Assembly: GCF_022605165.1 (NCBI RefSeq)
Contig: NC_063073.1
Span: 1,798,001 to 1,862,000 of the forward strand
DNA: 64,000 nt
DNA from: Purpureocillium takamizusanense
Taxonomy: Eukaryota; Ascomycota; Sordariomycetes; Hypocreales; Ophiocordycipitaceae
Direction of reading: 5' to 3'
In this document: positions 1-10,498 of the stretch, one piece after another
How the letters are laid out: every line of letters starts with the position of its first letter
How positions within the stretch are numbered: position 1 is the stretch's first letter
Made by a program: the position numbers and the translations under genes
Notes under the pieces: generated by a model
Seen by the model: only the letters and a program-made list of their open reading frames with translations
Told to the model about the DNA's origin: nothing
The model's database searches: none

Positions 1-637
1 CGGACGATGCCATCGAAGCGCTGCTTGAACCACTTGACGGTCTCGTCGCGCTTGATGCGGTGGCTGAAGCCGATGGTGCTCTTCATGCGGCGGCGGCGGG
101 TGACGCGCTCACCGGGGCGGGTCATGCAGCAGTAGAAGTCCATGCCGTAGATACCGATGCTGGGGTCGTACTTGATACCAAGATCGATGTGCTCGCTGAT
201 ACCGAAGCCGAAGTTGCCCGTCTCAGAGAAGTTGCGCTTGCGCAGCTCGTACTCCTTGACCTTGAGGCCACGCTCGAGAATCTCCTCAGCCTGCCATATG
301 TTAGACTGCATGCTCTTGTAGTCGTAAAATTTTGAGAATATTTACCTTGGGGCCGCGGACGGTGACGTGGACAGCAATCTTCTCGTTACGGCGGATACCG
401 AAGGTACGGACAGTGTAACGAGCCTTGCCTGTACATTCAATTAGACTATTACCGCGCGAGGCTTCCAATGGTCGCAGGGTAAAAAAACATACTGTAGACG
501 GGCGTCTGACCAGACAGCTGCTCCAGCACCTTGGCGGCACGGGTAAGTCTGTCACCAGACTCGCCGACGGAGATGTTCAGAACGAGCTTCTGAATCTTGA
601 GCTCCCGCATGGGGTTGTTTGCCTTCTCGGACGCCAT
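1..637 (-). CDS. RPL11: 60S ribosomal protein L11 (uL5), 3' end cut by window edge
   Basis: Structural protein of the large ribosomal subunit; the uL5 family sits at the central protuberance next to 5S rRNA. Three exons are visible on the minus strand: 637-493, 428-346 and 290-1. The introns (492-429 and 345-291) have GTATGT and GTAAAT donors and CAG acceptors. The joined product begins [20 protein letters not shown], continues through the family block [20 protein letters not shown] and [20 protein letters not shown], and reaches [12 protein letters not shown] at the edge. About 172 codons are seen out of a usual ~174, so only the last few residues are missing. The ATG at 637 is the only start that gives the family N-terminus. 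It is divergent from SMB1, about 380 bp away. Confidence 0.96.
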
Positions 638-1016
638 TGCTGCGGTGGTTGTCGACGGGGGTGGTTGATGTCGAAGTTGCCGTGTTGGGAGGTTGAACAG
701 ACAGGAATTTTGTGAGGCGGCTTGAAAATTCGAGGGTTTTGCTGCCCTCAAGCGAGGTGGCGCCAAAAGTGGGGCGGGCTGCTGGACCAAAGGGGTTTAG
801 CGCTGCTGGGCCCAAGAGGTACATCTGGTTTGTACCTGTTTTCTCAGCCTTCTGCATCAGGCTCCGCGAAATTTGGACCTCGCAATCATCTCGCCCGCAA
901 ACGCGCAGAGCTTCCCGATCACCGCTCTCGCGCAACACGCTCCTCCGCCCACGCCCGACGCCTGCCCACGCATCCTTTCGTGTCTCGTTCGGCAAGCTCG
1001 CGAAGCAATAGTCAAG
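638..1016. promoter_or_regulatory. Shared divergent upstream region of RPL11 and SMB1
   Basis: This is the 379-bp spacer between the start codons of two divergent, constitutively needed genes, so it must hold both promoters and 5' UTRs. I could not assign a specific factor site with confidence. Open frames crossing it have no family resemblance and are read as chance. Confidence 0.6.
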
Positions 1017-1997
1017 ATGTCGTCGAACAAGCAGGGAAAGATGGTATGCATCCCGTGTCGAGCTGCTGGCCCCCTCCCACCACCGTGTTTGATCAAATGA
1101 TGCTAACAGCTCGCGTGTTTGCAGATTGGCTACGTATGTGCTCCTTGATTTGATCCGACACGACAGTGCTGGACTATTGAGCGCTCTGCTAACTCGATGG
1201 ACTCAGATCAACTGGCGCATGCGCATCATTCTGAATGATGGCCGCCAGATGACGGGCCAGATGCTTGCGTTTGACAAGGTATGTTTCCCCAGCAAACTTC
1301 CACGCCGGTCGTTGCTGACGTCGCTGGCAGCACATGAATCTCGTTCTCGCCGACACCGAGGAGTTTCGCCGCGTGAAGCGCAAGCACGCCAAGTCCGGCG
1401 CCCCAGGTTCCGACGCGCAGGTCATCGAGAACGAAGAAAAGCGAACCCTCGGCCTCACCATCGTCCGCGGCGCCCAGATCATTTCTGTCTCCGCCGAATC
1501 TCCTCCCCCTGCCGATCCCAGCGCCCGACTCGGACGTTCCACCGCGGGTGGCATTCCCTCGACCCTCGGCGCCGGCCCCGGTGTCGCCCGACCCGCTGGT
1601 CGCGGTGCCCCTCCCGCCAACTTGGCTGTGAGCACCAACCCTCTTGCCATTGCATTGTCCCATGTCAGACTTCTTGAATCGCTCTTGACTAGAGCTAACG
1701 AAACCCAGGGCCCTGCTGCCGGCGTTGGCGGTGGTGTCCCTCCTCCCGGTTTCCCTGGCTTCCCAGGCGGTGCGCCTCCAGCTCCCTTCGGACGTGGTAG
1801 TGGTATGTCTCAACCCCTCCCCTTAACTAATGGCCTCCAGCGTTAACACCTCCTCAGGTCCTCCCCCCGGATTCCCCGGCCAGTTCCCCCCTCCTGGCTT
1901 CCCGGGCAACTTCCGCCCTCCCGCCGGTTTCCCAGGCGGCGCCCCAGGTGGTCCCCCCGGCGGACCCCCGGGCTTCAATCCCCCTCCCCGCCACTAA
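1017..1997 (+). CDS. SMB1: Small nuclear ribonucleoprotein SmB/B' (spliceosomal Sm core)
   Basis: Sm-core subunit that forms the heptameric ring on U1, U2, U4 and U5 snRNAs in the nucleus. Six exons: 1017-1043, 1125-1133, 1207-1278, 1331-1627, 1709-1802 and 1858-1997, giving 212 aa. The N-terminus MSSNKQGKMIGYINWRMRII and HMNLVLADTEEFRRVKRKHA form the Sm1 motif; KRTLGLTIVRGAQIISVSAE forms Sm2. The C-terminus is the expected proline/glycine tail with repeated PPPGFPG units, usual for SmB. Exon 2 is a 9-nt microexon (Ile-Gly-Tyr) required to keep the Sm fold aligned. The gene has five introns of 52-81 nt, so a splicing component is itself heavily spliced. Confidence 0.95.
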
Positions 1998-2713
1998 GGG
2001 AGACGCATCTTTCTTGTTGTTTTGGCGCTGGGCGGATTGGAATTCGATGCTACGTTTTGCAAAAACATGACGACACGCTTGCCGCAGGCATGAGACCTGA
2101 ATCTGCTGTATAAAGGGGACATGCGAGGTCCCCCCGGCCACCGGCATGGGGCATGACAGTTTGCAAAGTGCGTCATCTGGGTCGAAACTGTATGTGAGAC
2201 TTTCTTCACATCTCCGCTCTGACGACGATGTTGACATGGAGTGGGCGGAAGATTTCGTGGGATACAGGGCTCCGTTGCTTGGTTCGACGCTCCTGTGCCA
2301 GCCGAGGAGGCATGCGTTGCCTCGGGGTTGACGCAGTCTCGAGGTCAAGTTCGTCCGTCGACAGGATCGAGCTTGGGGGAGTAGGCAGGTTGGACTCAGG
2401 TCACTGTTTAGCCGCGCACGGAAGCCCTGGAGTTCACATGCTAGTTGAGGCCCTTAATAGATTGGCTGCCTTGCAAGTTGTTGTTTAGGTTGCGAGTGGT
2501 GCATGACATGACACGGAGCTCGCGTCATTTCCCGAAAACCAAAAGGTTTGTTGTTCAAAGATTGCGTCTACGGTAGGTATTGAAGAGTAACGGCTGGCCA
2601 AGGGACGATAACACCAAACGCCGCTTGTGTTGTGGCAGAGCCACCTTTGACCCCTGTCTTTCCTTGGTCTCTCCTCCTTTAACCTCCCTCTCTTCTTGAT
2701 TTAGGCGAGGCGC
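1998..2713. other. Convergent 3' spacer
   Basis: 716 bp between the stop codons of SMB1 (plus) and the J-domain gene (minus); presumably two 3' UTRs. A tiny frame at 2730 (MAKNSSRKLAQKP) lies antisense to the last exon of the J-domain gene and is not a gene. Nothing else is supported here. Confidence 0.5.
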
Positions 2714-3847
2714 TCACACCCCGACAGCATGGCTAAAAACTCTAGCCGCAAGCTGGCTCAGAAGCCTTGACCTGTCATCCTGCGGCAGCTCCTACACGCG
2801 TCGTCGTCATCGTCGTCGTCAGCAATCCGTGGCGACATCAACAATCACAGGGGGAGAGTAGGAAATCAGAATGGAAAGGGAGGGCGTGCGTTCTTCACGC
2901 AGTTTCGAATACGAAAAAAGACGCTCGCGACTGCGCACTACTCACCAGGAAGACGGCGTAGACGCTCTTCCCCTTGGCGTCGCGAACGGCGCCTAGGCGG
3001 TTGCCCGCGACGGCGCCGGCGACGAGGCCCGGGACGTTTGCGACGATGAAGCCGAGGGCGCCGCCGCTGACGCCGCCGAGCAGGGCCCAGAACTTGCCCG
3101 TGGGGGCGTTGGATCCGTCGCCCTCGGCCATGCCCTCGTCGCGCATCATCTCCTCGAAGACGTCTTCGAACTGCGCGTCCTCGGTCTGCTGACGATTGCC
3201 ACGATGCTGGTTCTGGTTCTGATTTTGGCGCCCGTTGCCGGTGAAAAAGTTCCACGCCCACGAGTAGGCGTTGCCGGCGGTGTCGTTGCCGCCGCCGCCT
3301 TGGGGCGGGATCTCTTCGTCGGCGGCGGACTCATCGTCGTCGGCGAAGGGGTCCGCGTACGAGGAGGAGGACGACGCGCCGCCGCCGGGCTGCTTCCTGC
3401 GCGAGGAGGACGAGGAGCCTGGGAAGAGACGGCGCTGGGCGTCGTACTCGCGCCGTCGGGAGGCGTCCGAGAGGGTGAAGTAGGCGTCGTTTACGAGCTG
3501 GAACTTGCGGGTGCGGGCGGGTCGGTCGGGGGAGTCGGTGGCGACGCGGTCGGGGTGCGTCTTGAGGGCGGCCCTGGGAGGCGTTGCGCGACGCGCGTCA
3601 GAGAGGTTTTGATGTTATATATGACCCATGGTAAGGGGGAAACGGGGAGGTTGGTGGTGGGCGTCGTTTATTTACCGTTTGTATGCATCGCGAATCTGCT
3701 GCTCATTCGCCGTCTCTTGGATGCCCAGGATCGCATCTGCAAGGGCGTGGCAAGCGCCATCAGCTTAGATCAGATCAGATCAGGCGGGGAGAGGAAAGCA
3801 GCTTTTCGGTATGACTTACAGTAATCGGGCGGAGGTCCCGTCGCCAT
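2714..3847 (-). CDS. J-domain (DnaJ/Hsp40-like) protein with glycine-zipper-like C-terminus
   Basis: Predicted Hsp70 co-chaperone of 264 aa from four exons: 3847-3820, 3736-3676, 3573-2946 and 2791-2714. The joined N-terminus MATGPPPDYYAILGIQETAN through DAYKRAALKTHPDRV is a J domain with the HPD motif at residues 36-38, which stimulates Hsp70 ATPase in this family. A Ser/Pro/Gly-rich linker follows, then a hydrophobic, glycine-spaced segment (GGVSGGALGFIVANVPGLVA) that could insert in or associate with a membrane. The last exon adds ELPQDDRSRLLSQLAARVFS. All three junctions are GT-AG and keep frame. No zinc-finger or classical type I/II substrate domain is present, so it is a type III (class C) J protein. 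The client and compartment cannot be read from the sequence. Confidence 0.88.
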
Positions 3848-4548
3848 CGTCGTGGTCGTGGGTGGCTGCTTGCTTGCTTGCTGGCTCAGATCAGAGGCGG
3901 GTTGCGGGGGAGGGGGGGAAGATGATGAAGCGTCGCGCGGGATTATGGATGGGTGAATGAATGAATGAACAAGACGCGAGGTGCGGGACAATGCAGGTTC
4001 CCGTTCGAGGGGAGGGGGATGTGCGTATGTATGTATATGTGTGTGTCGCGCGGTTAACAGGTTCGCAGGGGAAATTTGGTGGCCATCAGCCGCAGGAACA
4101 GGGAAGCCCATCATCCATATAACAAGTTAAGTGGTGGTGCGTCGAGCGAGCGAGCGTGCAACGTCATCGTTGCGCCTTGCGGGTCCAGCCGTTGCGCCGG
4201 GGGTCGCCTGCAGTAACTAGCAGGTGGCTTGCGATCCATGCCAATGCCATACTCCTCCTCATCCAGCAAGCAGCCAGCCGGGACAACCAAAACAAGGCTG
4301 CAGGTCAGTCGCACCCCGCATGTTGTATCACCAGGGACATTTGCGTACGTAGCACCAGACAGACATCATTTATAGGCAGGGGAAGAAAAGGTTGTCCGAG
4401 TACGAAGTAGGAGGAAATCGCAGGGTATCGCCACCACCTACTTCTAGTCACCACCAGCCCTACCTACCTACTATCGCTCCTTCTATACAGAAACTGTATA
4501 CTATACACAAGCCATATTAGACGCCGCCTCCATCACACCACGCACAGC
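3848..4548. other. Intergenic: upstream of J-domain gene, downstream of Clr5 gene
   Basis: 701 bp with the promoter/5' UTR of the J-domain gene and the 3' UTR of the Clr5 gene. It contains short repeats of TGAATGAA, GCTTGCTT and TACC type near 3866-3970 and 4440-4475. No coding signal is supported. Confidence 0.5.
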
Positions 4549-6198
4549 TCATCCGCTCCCCTCGCCGTCGTCGTCGCCGCCCGCACCTAGATAACGGGCC
4601 GCCCGCGCGAGCGCATCCTGCGTCGTCTGCTCCGCCGCCTCGTGCATGCCCGCCCGCTGAAAGTGCGCCGCCAGCACCCACAGGTCGCGGATCACGCGCA
4701 GGTCCGAATCGCCGCCGTGCGCCGCCTCGCGCTTCGTCACCGCCCACCGCAGGTTCTCCTCGGCCCGCCCCCATTCCTGCCGCTCCTGCTGCAGGCGCGC
4801 CAGCATCTTGCGCGCATATGCGTGGAACCGCGCCTTGGTCCGCGTGTCCCCCGCCTCCGCCGATGTCGTCGTCCGCTCCAGCAAGTCTACCGCGAGTCGC
4901 TCCGCCGCCTGCCGGTCGCCGAGGTCCATCTGCGTGTACTCGAGCATGAGCGCGCGGATCCGGAGTGCCTCCGAACCGTCGTCGTCGTCGTCGTCCCTAG
5001 CCTCCTCCTCCCCCTCCTCGTCTTCCTCCTGCTCCTCCTGTTCCCCCGCTGGCGATGGCTCGCGCCGGCCGCGGAGCCCTTCGAGCGCGCCCAGCATGGC
5101 CTCCCGCCTCCGCGCCAGCTCGTCCCCTCTGCGCAGCCGCGTCCGGCCGTCCCATATGAGCTGTTCGTAGAGCCAGAGGTGTTGCGGCGCCCGCGATCCG
5201 ATGCGGTCGGTGAGGATGTCCGTGTTCCGGAGCCACGCCTGTCGCAGCATGTGGCAGACCTGCTGCCTGCCGGCCTCCGTCTGGTAGTCGCACCTCATCA
5301 GCTGCTCCAGTATCCGAAGCAGCGGGTGGTTCGCCGGCAGCTGCCTCGTGGCGAGCGCCGTGGCGTGCGGGAGGAACATGCCGAGCAGCTGGATGTGCCC
5401 GCGGTCGACCATGTCGTAGACCGTGTCCAGGATGTGCCACACGAGGTCCGGGTGGTCCTCGGTGAGCACAAACTCGAGCGCGAAAAACGCCTTACGCGCG
5501 GCCATACCCGCAAGCTGGCCCCGGCCGTAGTACCAGAGGTCAAAGACGAGCTCAAAGGTGCGGTACATGGTCCGGCTGTCCTGCAGCGGCGGCTGGTTCG
5601 GGTTCGCGAGATACCTGGACATGGGATCCGAGCCGCTCCGGTGCGCCTGCAGCTTGCTCAGGCTCCACGCGAAGACGCTGTCGAGGACCAGCTCGAGACC
5701 GGCGTACGGCCCCGCGGGCCGGCGGACGCGTTCGACGGCCAGCGGCTGGGCGCTGGCGACGGCAGCACGAGACGGGGGCGCCTCCTCGGCAGGGGTGTCC
5801 GCGACAGCGTCGATGCCGTCCGACGTGGCCGCCGATGGCGCCGGCGTCGAGGCGCTGGAACCGTCGGGCGTCTTTCTGTACGTCCGCTTGCGAATGTCCC
5901 ACTTCTTCAGGCGCTTCTTGTACATTTGCGCCCTTCCCATGACGATTGCGGTCAGCCAGTCAATCACGGCAGCCGTCGACACGGCAATTACTTACGTCGC
6001 AGCGAAGCCGTACCTGCTCTCGAGAATCGCCATGGTCTCGACGAGCTTGCGGTTTTCATGGATATAGAGCTGCTCGATGACGCCCCTCATTGACTTCCAT
6101 TCCGCCTCGCTGTGCTCCCTCGACATGGCCCGCTCGGCCACGTCCGGGGCGCTGCCCGGGGCGCGCGGGGCGAGCGCCGGCAACGGCCGCGAAGACAT
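4549..6198 (-). CDS. Clr5-domain protein with TPR-like C-terminal helices
   Basis: Two exons, 6198-5996 and 5932-4549, joined across a 63-nt intron with donor GTAAGT, a CTGAC branch-like element and an AAG acceptor. The junction restores the N-terminal Clr5 domain: EWKSMRGVIEQLYIHENRKL, AILESRYGFAATAQMYKKRL and KKWDIRKRTYRK. Clr5 is a fungal domain named after fission yeast Clr5 and is often joined to TPR or other helical repeats. Here the middle has a Glu/Asp-rich stretch (about 25 residues). The C-terminus (KARFHAYARKMLARLQQERQ, AEENLRWAVTKREAAHG, EAAEQTTQDALARAARYLG) looks like tetratricopeptide helices. The ATG at 6198 is chosen; no upstream in-frame ATG was found. Probably nuclear and possibly chromatin-linked, but that is inference. 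A long open frame on the opposite strand is a GC-bias artefact. Confidence 0.82.
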
Positions 6199-7417
6199 GG
6201 TAGGCGAACTTGGATCGATATCGGGTCCTGTTGGAACCCAGCCACGGGGGGGCGACAAATCGTGCGTTGGGGGAAAGGGGGGGTGGCTTCCCCGTTCTGC
6301 CCATCAATGGCGCAACTATGCGACCGGCAGCTGCGTCTCGTGCCAGCACCAATCACATACGTCTGCCATTGTCGACACAAATGGGAGACCAGGATGTCGA
6401 CGGCTGGCAATATGCAGCAGCAGAACTGGACTGCGTCTTGTGGGTGCGAAGGCGCAGCAGTTACCGCAGGAGCGACGTGTAAGAGAGACAATGTTTTGGG
6501 GAGACCCTGAGCTTATTCTCAACGTACACGTTCCGATTGGCGGAAAGAGCAGCAAGTCAAGCCAACAAGGCCGCGAGGGCACATGTCTCGACTTGCCGGC
6601 GGGAACAAGTGCCGGTGGCCTCATCGAACGCTTCTGCCAAGTATCTACTTCGTGCATGGTGAAAGCTTCACACACCCCCTGTCTTGACACTCACGAGAGC
6701 ACCTGGCTGGAGCATCTTCCAGTAGTACGAATGCAAGAGTAACACAGAGACATAAGTAATCCTTTACCTGCAAATGCAAACCAATCTTGACAATCATCTC
6801 AAATTTTGCTAGCATAGGTCCCGGGTAGGCAGAACAGATGAATGACTAAGCCAATTTTTTTTTGCGGGGACCAGCCACTCCCATAAAATCTTGAACCCCA
6901 TGCGCGAAGCTTCGCTTCTTCTCTTTTTTCCCCTCTTCGTGCGGCTGGCATAACATGAAATTTTATCCCGTGTTGCTCGAATCCTTCAATCAATGGATAA
7001 CATCGCAGCGTCAGTTATGCCCCAGATCAATTTTAATTGCACGCCGGACTCCTACCACCTGACTTCGTGCTCGTCGCACGTCTGTCGCGGTTTGGGGATC
7101 GGACACTTCAAAAAGAACTCGAGTCTTCGTAGCCTGGCTGGAGGACATTTTCGTCTCGCCAATGCCCATCAACTCCATGTCGGACCGCAGTCTATCCATG
7201 CGCCATGCCATGATTCGTGTCTCGTTTTGCTCTACACCTGATGCTCTACTGCTGATGCTACCAAAACTCCTTTTTGGGCTCCCAGACCCCCGTCGAGCCT
7301 CGACTGGTGATCTGCGCGCAACTGTCTCGTCGGCCGTGGTCTCGAGCTTCCCGGAATCCGAGAACAACGAACCTCCATTGCAACGTGCAGTTGCCATATT
7401 TCCAACACCCGAGCTCC
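6199..7417. other. Intergenic between two minus-strand genes
   Basis: 1.2 kb holding the upstream region of the Clr5 gene and the 3' flank of the thioredoxin gene. Several 60-220 codon open frames occur on both strands, overlapping each other, with no recognisable domain and no consistent splice structure. No gene is called. Confidence 0.45.
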
Positions 7418-8573
7418 TTATTCGTCCTCGCCCACCTTTTGCAGCTTACCCATCTCTCGCTTCGTACCAGCCTCGCCAATGAGCTTCAGCCTGTCGATGC
7501 GCACGGCTTCGGCGCCTTCGACGCCCCTTTGGACGTAGACGACCAATGTCGTCGTCTTCTGAAACTTGACATATCGCAGACTGATGTTTGTCGTGCCGTC
7601 CTTGTTCCAGTCTTCGGGCTTCAACGTGACCTCTTGTGTGGGCTCCGTCTCGTCCGCCTCGGCAAAGTCCATGTTCTGTGTGCGATTTATGTACAGCCGA
7701 ATGACCTCAGGCCTCGTGATGTCGTCCTGGCCATCGGGAGGAATCGACGTGATCTACCCACGAGTTAGCGCTGGGCATACGACAGCAGGCAGGGCGAAGC
7801 CATCGCGAACCTGTAGCGTGTGAAGCTTCACGGAGGACTGGAAGGGAATAAAGAGAAGCAGCTGATCGTCGGCACCGCTCTGTACCCAGTCCTTGTCCTT
7901 GGCGGCCGCCGCCTTCTCTTTGTTGAGGGCGGTGGGCCTCGAGTCAGTGAGGAGGACCTTGACCGGGCCGGCGTCTTCATCGGCGTTGAGGAGCTCGCAG
8001 TTGCGGATTTCAACCTGGTCCGAGATGTCGCTGTAGCCTCGAGGAATCTCGGCACCCTTCCAGGCAGCGCCTACGCTGCCGCCGCTTCCGGAGCTCTCGC
8101 CGAGCGACTCGACTTCGGCCGCGAGCTCCTGAACCACCTTCTTAAGCTCGGCCGGGTTCGCGCCTTGAATCTTCTGAGTGACCTTGGCGTCGCGGAACAG
8201 AATGAACGTTGGGAGGGCAGTGACGCTGTACTCCTGGGCGAGGGCGGGGTTGTCATCGCTGTTGATCTTGGTAAAGGTGACGATGCTGGGGCGCGAGAGC
8301 GACTCGGCGAGCGTCTGGTAGAGGGGCGCGATCTGTTTGCACGGGCCGCACCAGTTGGCGTAGACTGCGGGCACGGGTGAGTGGTCAGCGGACGGGTCGT
8401 CTTGCCTCGGCGGCGGCGGCGGGATGGGCGTTGCGACAGAACGCCGGCCATGGACTCATGGCTTCCTGGGATGGAGGGGCAGGTGTCTCACAGTCGGCGA
8501 CGACAATCTTGGAGCTCTTGAGCGTCTTGTCGAACTGCTCCTTGGAGCTTATCTCGACGAGGGACTTGGACAT
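7418..8573 (-). CDS. Thioredoxin-like protein with PITH domain (TXNL1 type)
   Basis: Cytosolic redox protein family that in animals and yeast associates with the 26S proteasome through the PITH domain. Exons 8573-8492, 8364-7811 and 7753-7418 give 323 aa. The first junction creates VADFYANWCGPCKQIAPLYQ, a thioredoxin active site with WCGPC at about residues 32-36; PTFILFRDAKV carries the conserved cis-Pro. A low-complexity Ser/Gly linker follows. The C-terminal PITH domain runs from about residue 130 (QVEIRNCELLNADED) through KLHTLQITSIPPDG and EVIRLYINRTQNMDFAEAD. Intron 2 (7810-7754) has a weak donor, GTTCGC, but removing it restores the PITH frame. Upstream lies a 1.9-kb region shared with the divergent BTB gene. 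Confidence 0.93.
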
Positions 8574-10494
8574 GGTCTCGGATGCTAGCGCAAGGGGGCA
8601 GATGCGGGCGTAGCTTGGTCTTGTGGATGATGGATGGAGTGGCGCGGGTTGTGAGGTTGTTTCGAAGTTGGACGGGCTGAGCAAGAGGACGGGGAGGTTG
8701 TTGACTGGAGCTGGACTGGAGGTTGGCACGCAACGGAGGGGGAGAGACGCGCCTGGATAGTGTTGCTGACGCAGCGCGGGGCGGTTTTCATTCCACGCCA
8801 ACGTCCGGGCATCTATACTGTAGTTACTTGGTAGCAAATGCCCCGTCCGCACCGGCGGCTAGAGGCGCCCTGGGTGCTCGATCCTAGGGGGCTTGCTTGG
8901 CATTTCAAGGTTGGTCGGGGCTGGTGCCGCACCTCCAGGGCCAGGTACTCCGTATGTCCGCCTACAGTGAGGTGCACAGTACCATGTGCTAATAATGGGG
9001 GCGAGTGCCCAGCGAGTGCCCAGGCAGTGCGCGCTGGCGCCCAGTGGCTGATGCAGGGCAGCCCTGGAAGGCAGGGCGGTACAGAGGGCTGAGCTTCCAG
9101 AAGACGCAACTCGAGTGGGCAGGCCAGCCGGGTCCATCCATCCGTCCACCCATCCGCCTCCTCCACACTCATGCACCACAACCAGACCTCATGGAGGGAG
9201 GGAGCCGTTTTGCTGCCGTGAACGTCGACGGGCTTGGAGACCATCGCTGACTGGCGGGTTCTCCCCCGCCGCCAACCTTGCGGAGCCCGCTCATCAATGC
9301 GTGACGGGCGTTTCGCGGCCGGGGCTTCTCGGTGACATGTAACAAGAGGGCAAACGTCGCAACGGCGCACGTAGCCCGCATGAGGCCGCAACGATCGGTG
9401 CCTGTTCACATGAGCGCCGACGCTCCCGGCAGTCACTCACTCTTGTCGTCGCGCCGTCTGCTCGGCTCTGCAACTGACTGTTTGTCTAAGCACCTGGCAC
9501 CGGAGAGTCTCACGACGACGATGCACGACAGGGGTGACGACGGATGAAAGTAGTATGAGTAAGAGGCACGACACAGAGTTGCGGGAGCCACGGAAGGGCC
9601 GAGAGGAACCAGAGGCAGCATAATAGACAACTCAGACGACGTACATGGGGGGCCGCCAACCGTATGATGCCTGTCGCAATAAATACTGCCGTAACCTCCC
9701 TCCCCTGGCGCATGGCATAGCTCGATGGGCATGCCGCATGACGCGGCTTGGCAGGCATTTCATGCTCTGGAAGATGATATATCTGGCGACTCGCGCGCTC
9801 TCTTCCGTCTCGCCATGCCGTATATTTGACGGAGAAACTTGTTTAATGCGCCGAAACCACGCATCGCACACACCACTTGGGATGCTCCGCCCCCCCCTGC
9901 CTCTCTCTCGCCCTCTCTCGCTGTCCTCTGGCGACTCTCAAACACGCGATTCACAGGTTCATCAGCCTCGCCCAACCGCTGCTTCAACCTCTCATGCTGT
10001 TGAGTCGCACACTGAATCACTGTCCGGAGTAGCTCTGTGAGTGCCTCGGCGGACCCCCTTGTCGGCTGCGTTGCACAAGCCTTACCGCGGCCATCACCGG
10101 GCGGAGGAGAGCCGAGGGTAGTAGACCTTGAACAACACCGTCCCCTACCTACTACTACAGTTGAGGCGCCGCTCCTCCTCTCCCTCCGTCAACCCTCCCA
10201 CACGTCCATGTACCACTGCTTGGCCTATCCGTCACCTGCGAGTGCCGGTGCGTCAGAGCCGTTGCCCGGGCGGCAAGACGGATGGCTGTTCCGCTGCTGC
10301 ACAGCAGTTCCTGTGAACAGGCCCGCCGACGCAAACACTTGCTCTGCCACAGCGGCAGCAGCACGGGCTCGACGGGCCTCCATTCCGCAATCCATGGAAG
10401 CCCAGGACCTGCTGCGCTCCAAGCTCATGTTCTCGCAACTGTTGAGCCCTTCCCGCCGGGCACAAAGTCTGCCTCCTACACCCCTTCTCTGCGC
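8574..10494. promoter_or_regulatory. Divergent upstream region between thioredoxin-PITH and BTB genes
   Basis: 1.9 kb between two divergent start codons. It must contain both promoters and, for the BTB gene, a 5' leader with upstream ATGs, including the uORF listed at 10394-10498. The GC-rich open frames here lack family similarity and are not called. Confidence 0.5.
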
Positions 10495-10498
10495 ATGA
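10394..10498 (+). promoter_or_regulatory. Possible uORF overlapping the BTB gene start (ATGA)
   Basis: A 34-codon frame starting MEAQDLLRSKLMFSQLLSPS ends with TGA at 10496-10498. It overlaps the proposed BTB start ATG (10495-10497) in an ATGA arrangement, which permits termination-coupled reinitiation in other systems. If translation of the BTB gene instead starts at the in-frame ATG at 10282, this frame would be internal and meaningless. Confidence 0.35.

Noticed and set aside
2730..2771. Short frame MAKNSSRKLAQKP with good start context
   Set aside because: It lies opposite the final exon and 3' end of the J-domain gene, whose splice-restored C-terminus (ELPQDDRSRLLSQLAARVFS) explains the sequence better.
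4642..6093. 483-codon open frame on the plus strand
   Set aside because: Antisense to the Clr5 gene; Arg/Leu/Pro/Val-rich without a recognisable domain. The minus strand has the Clr5 domain and a frame-restoring intron.
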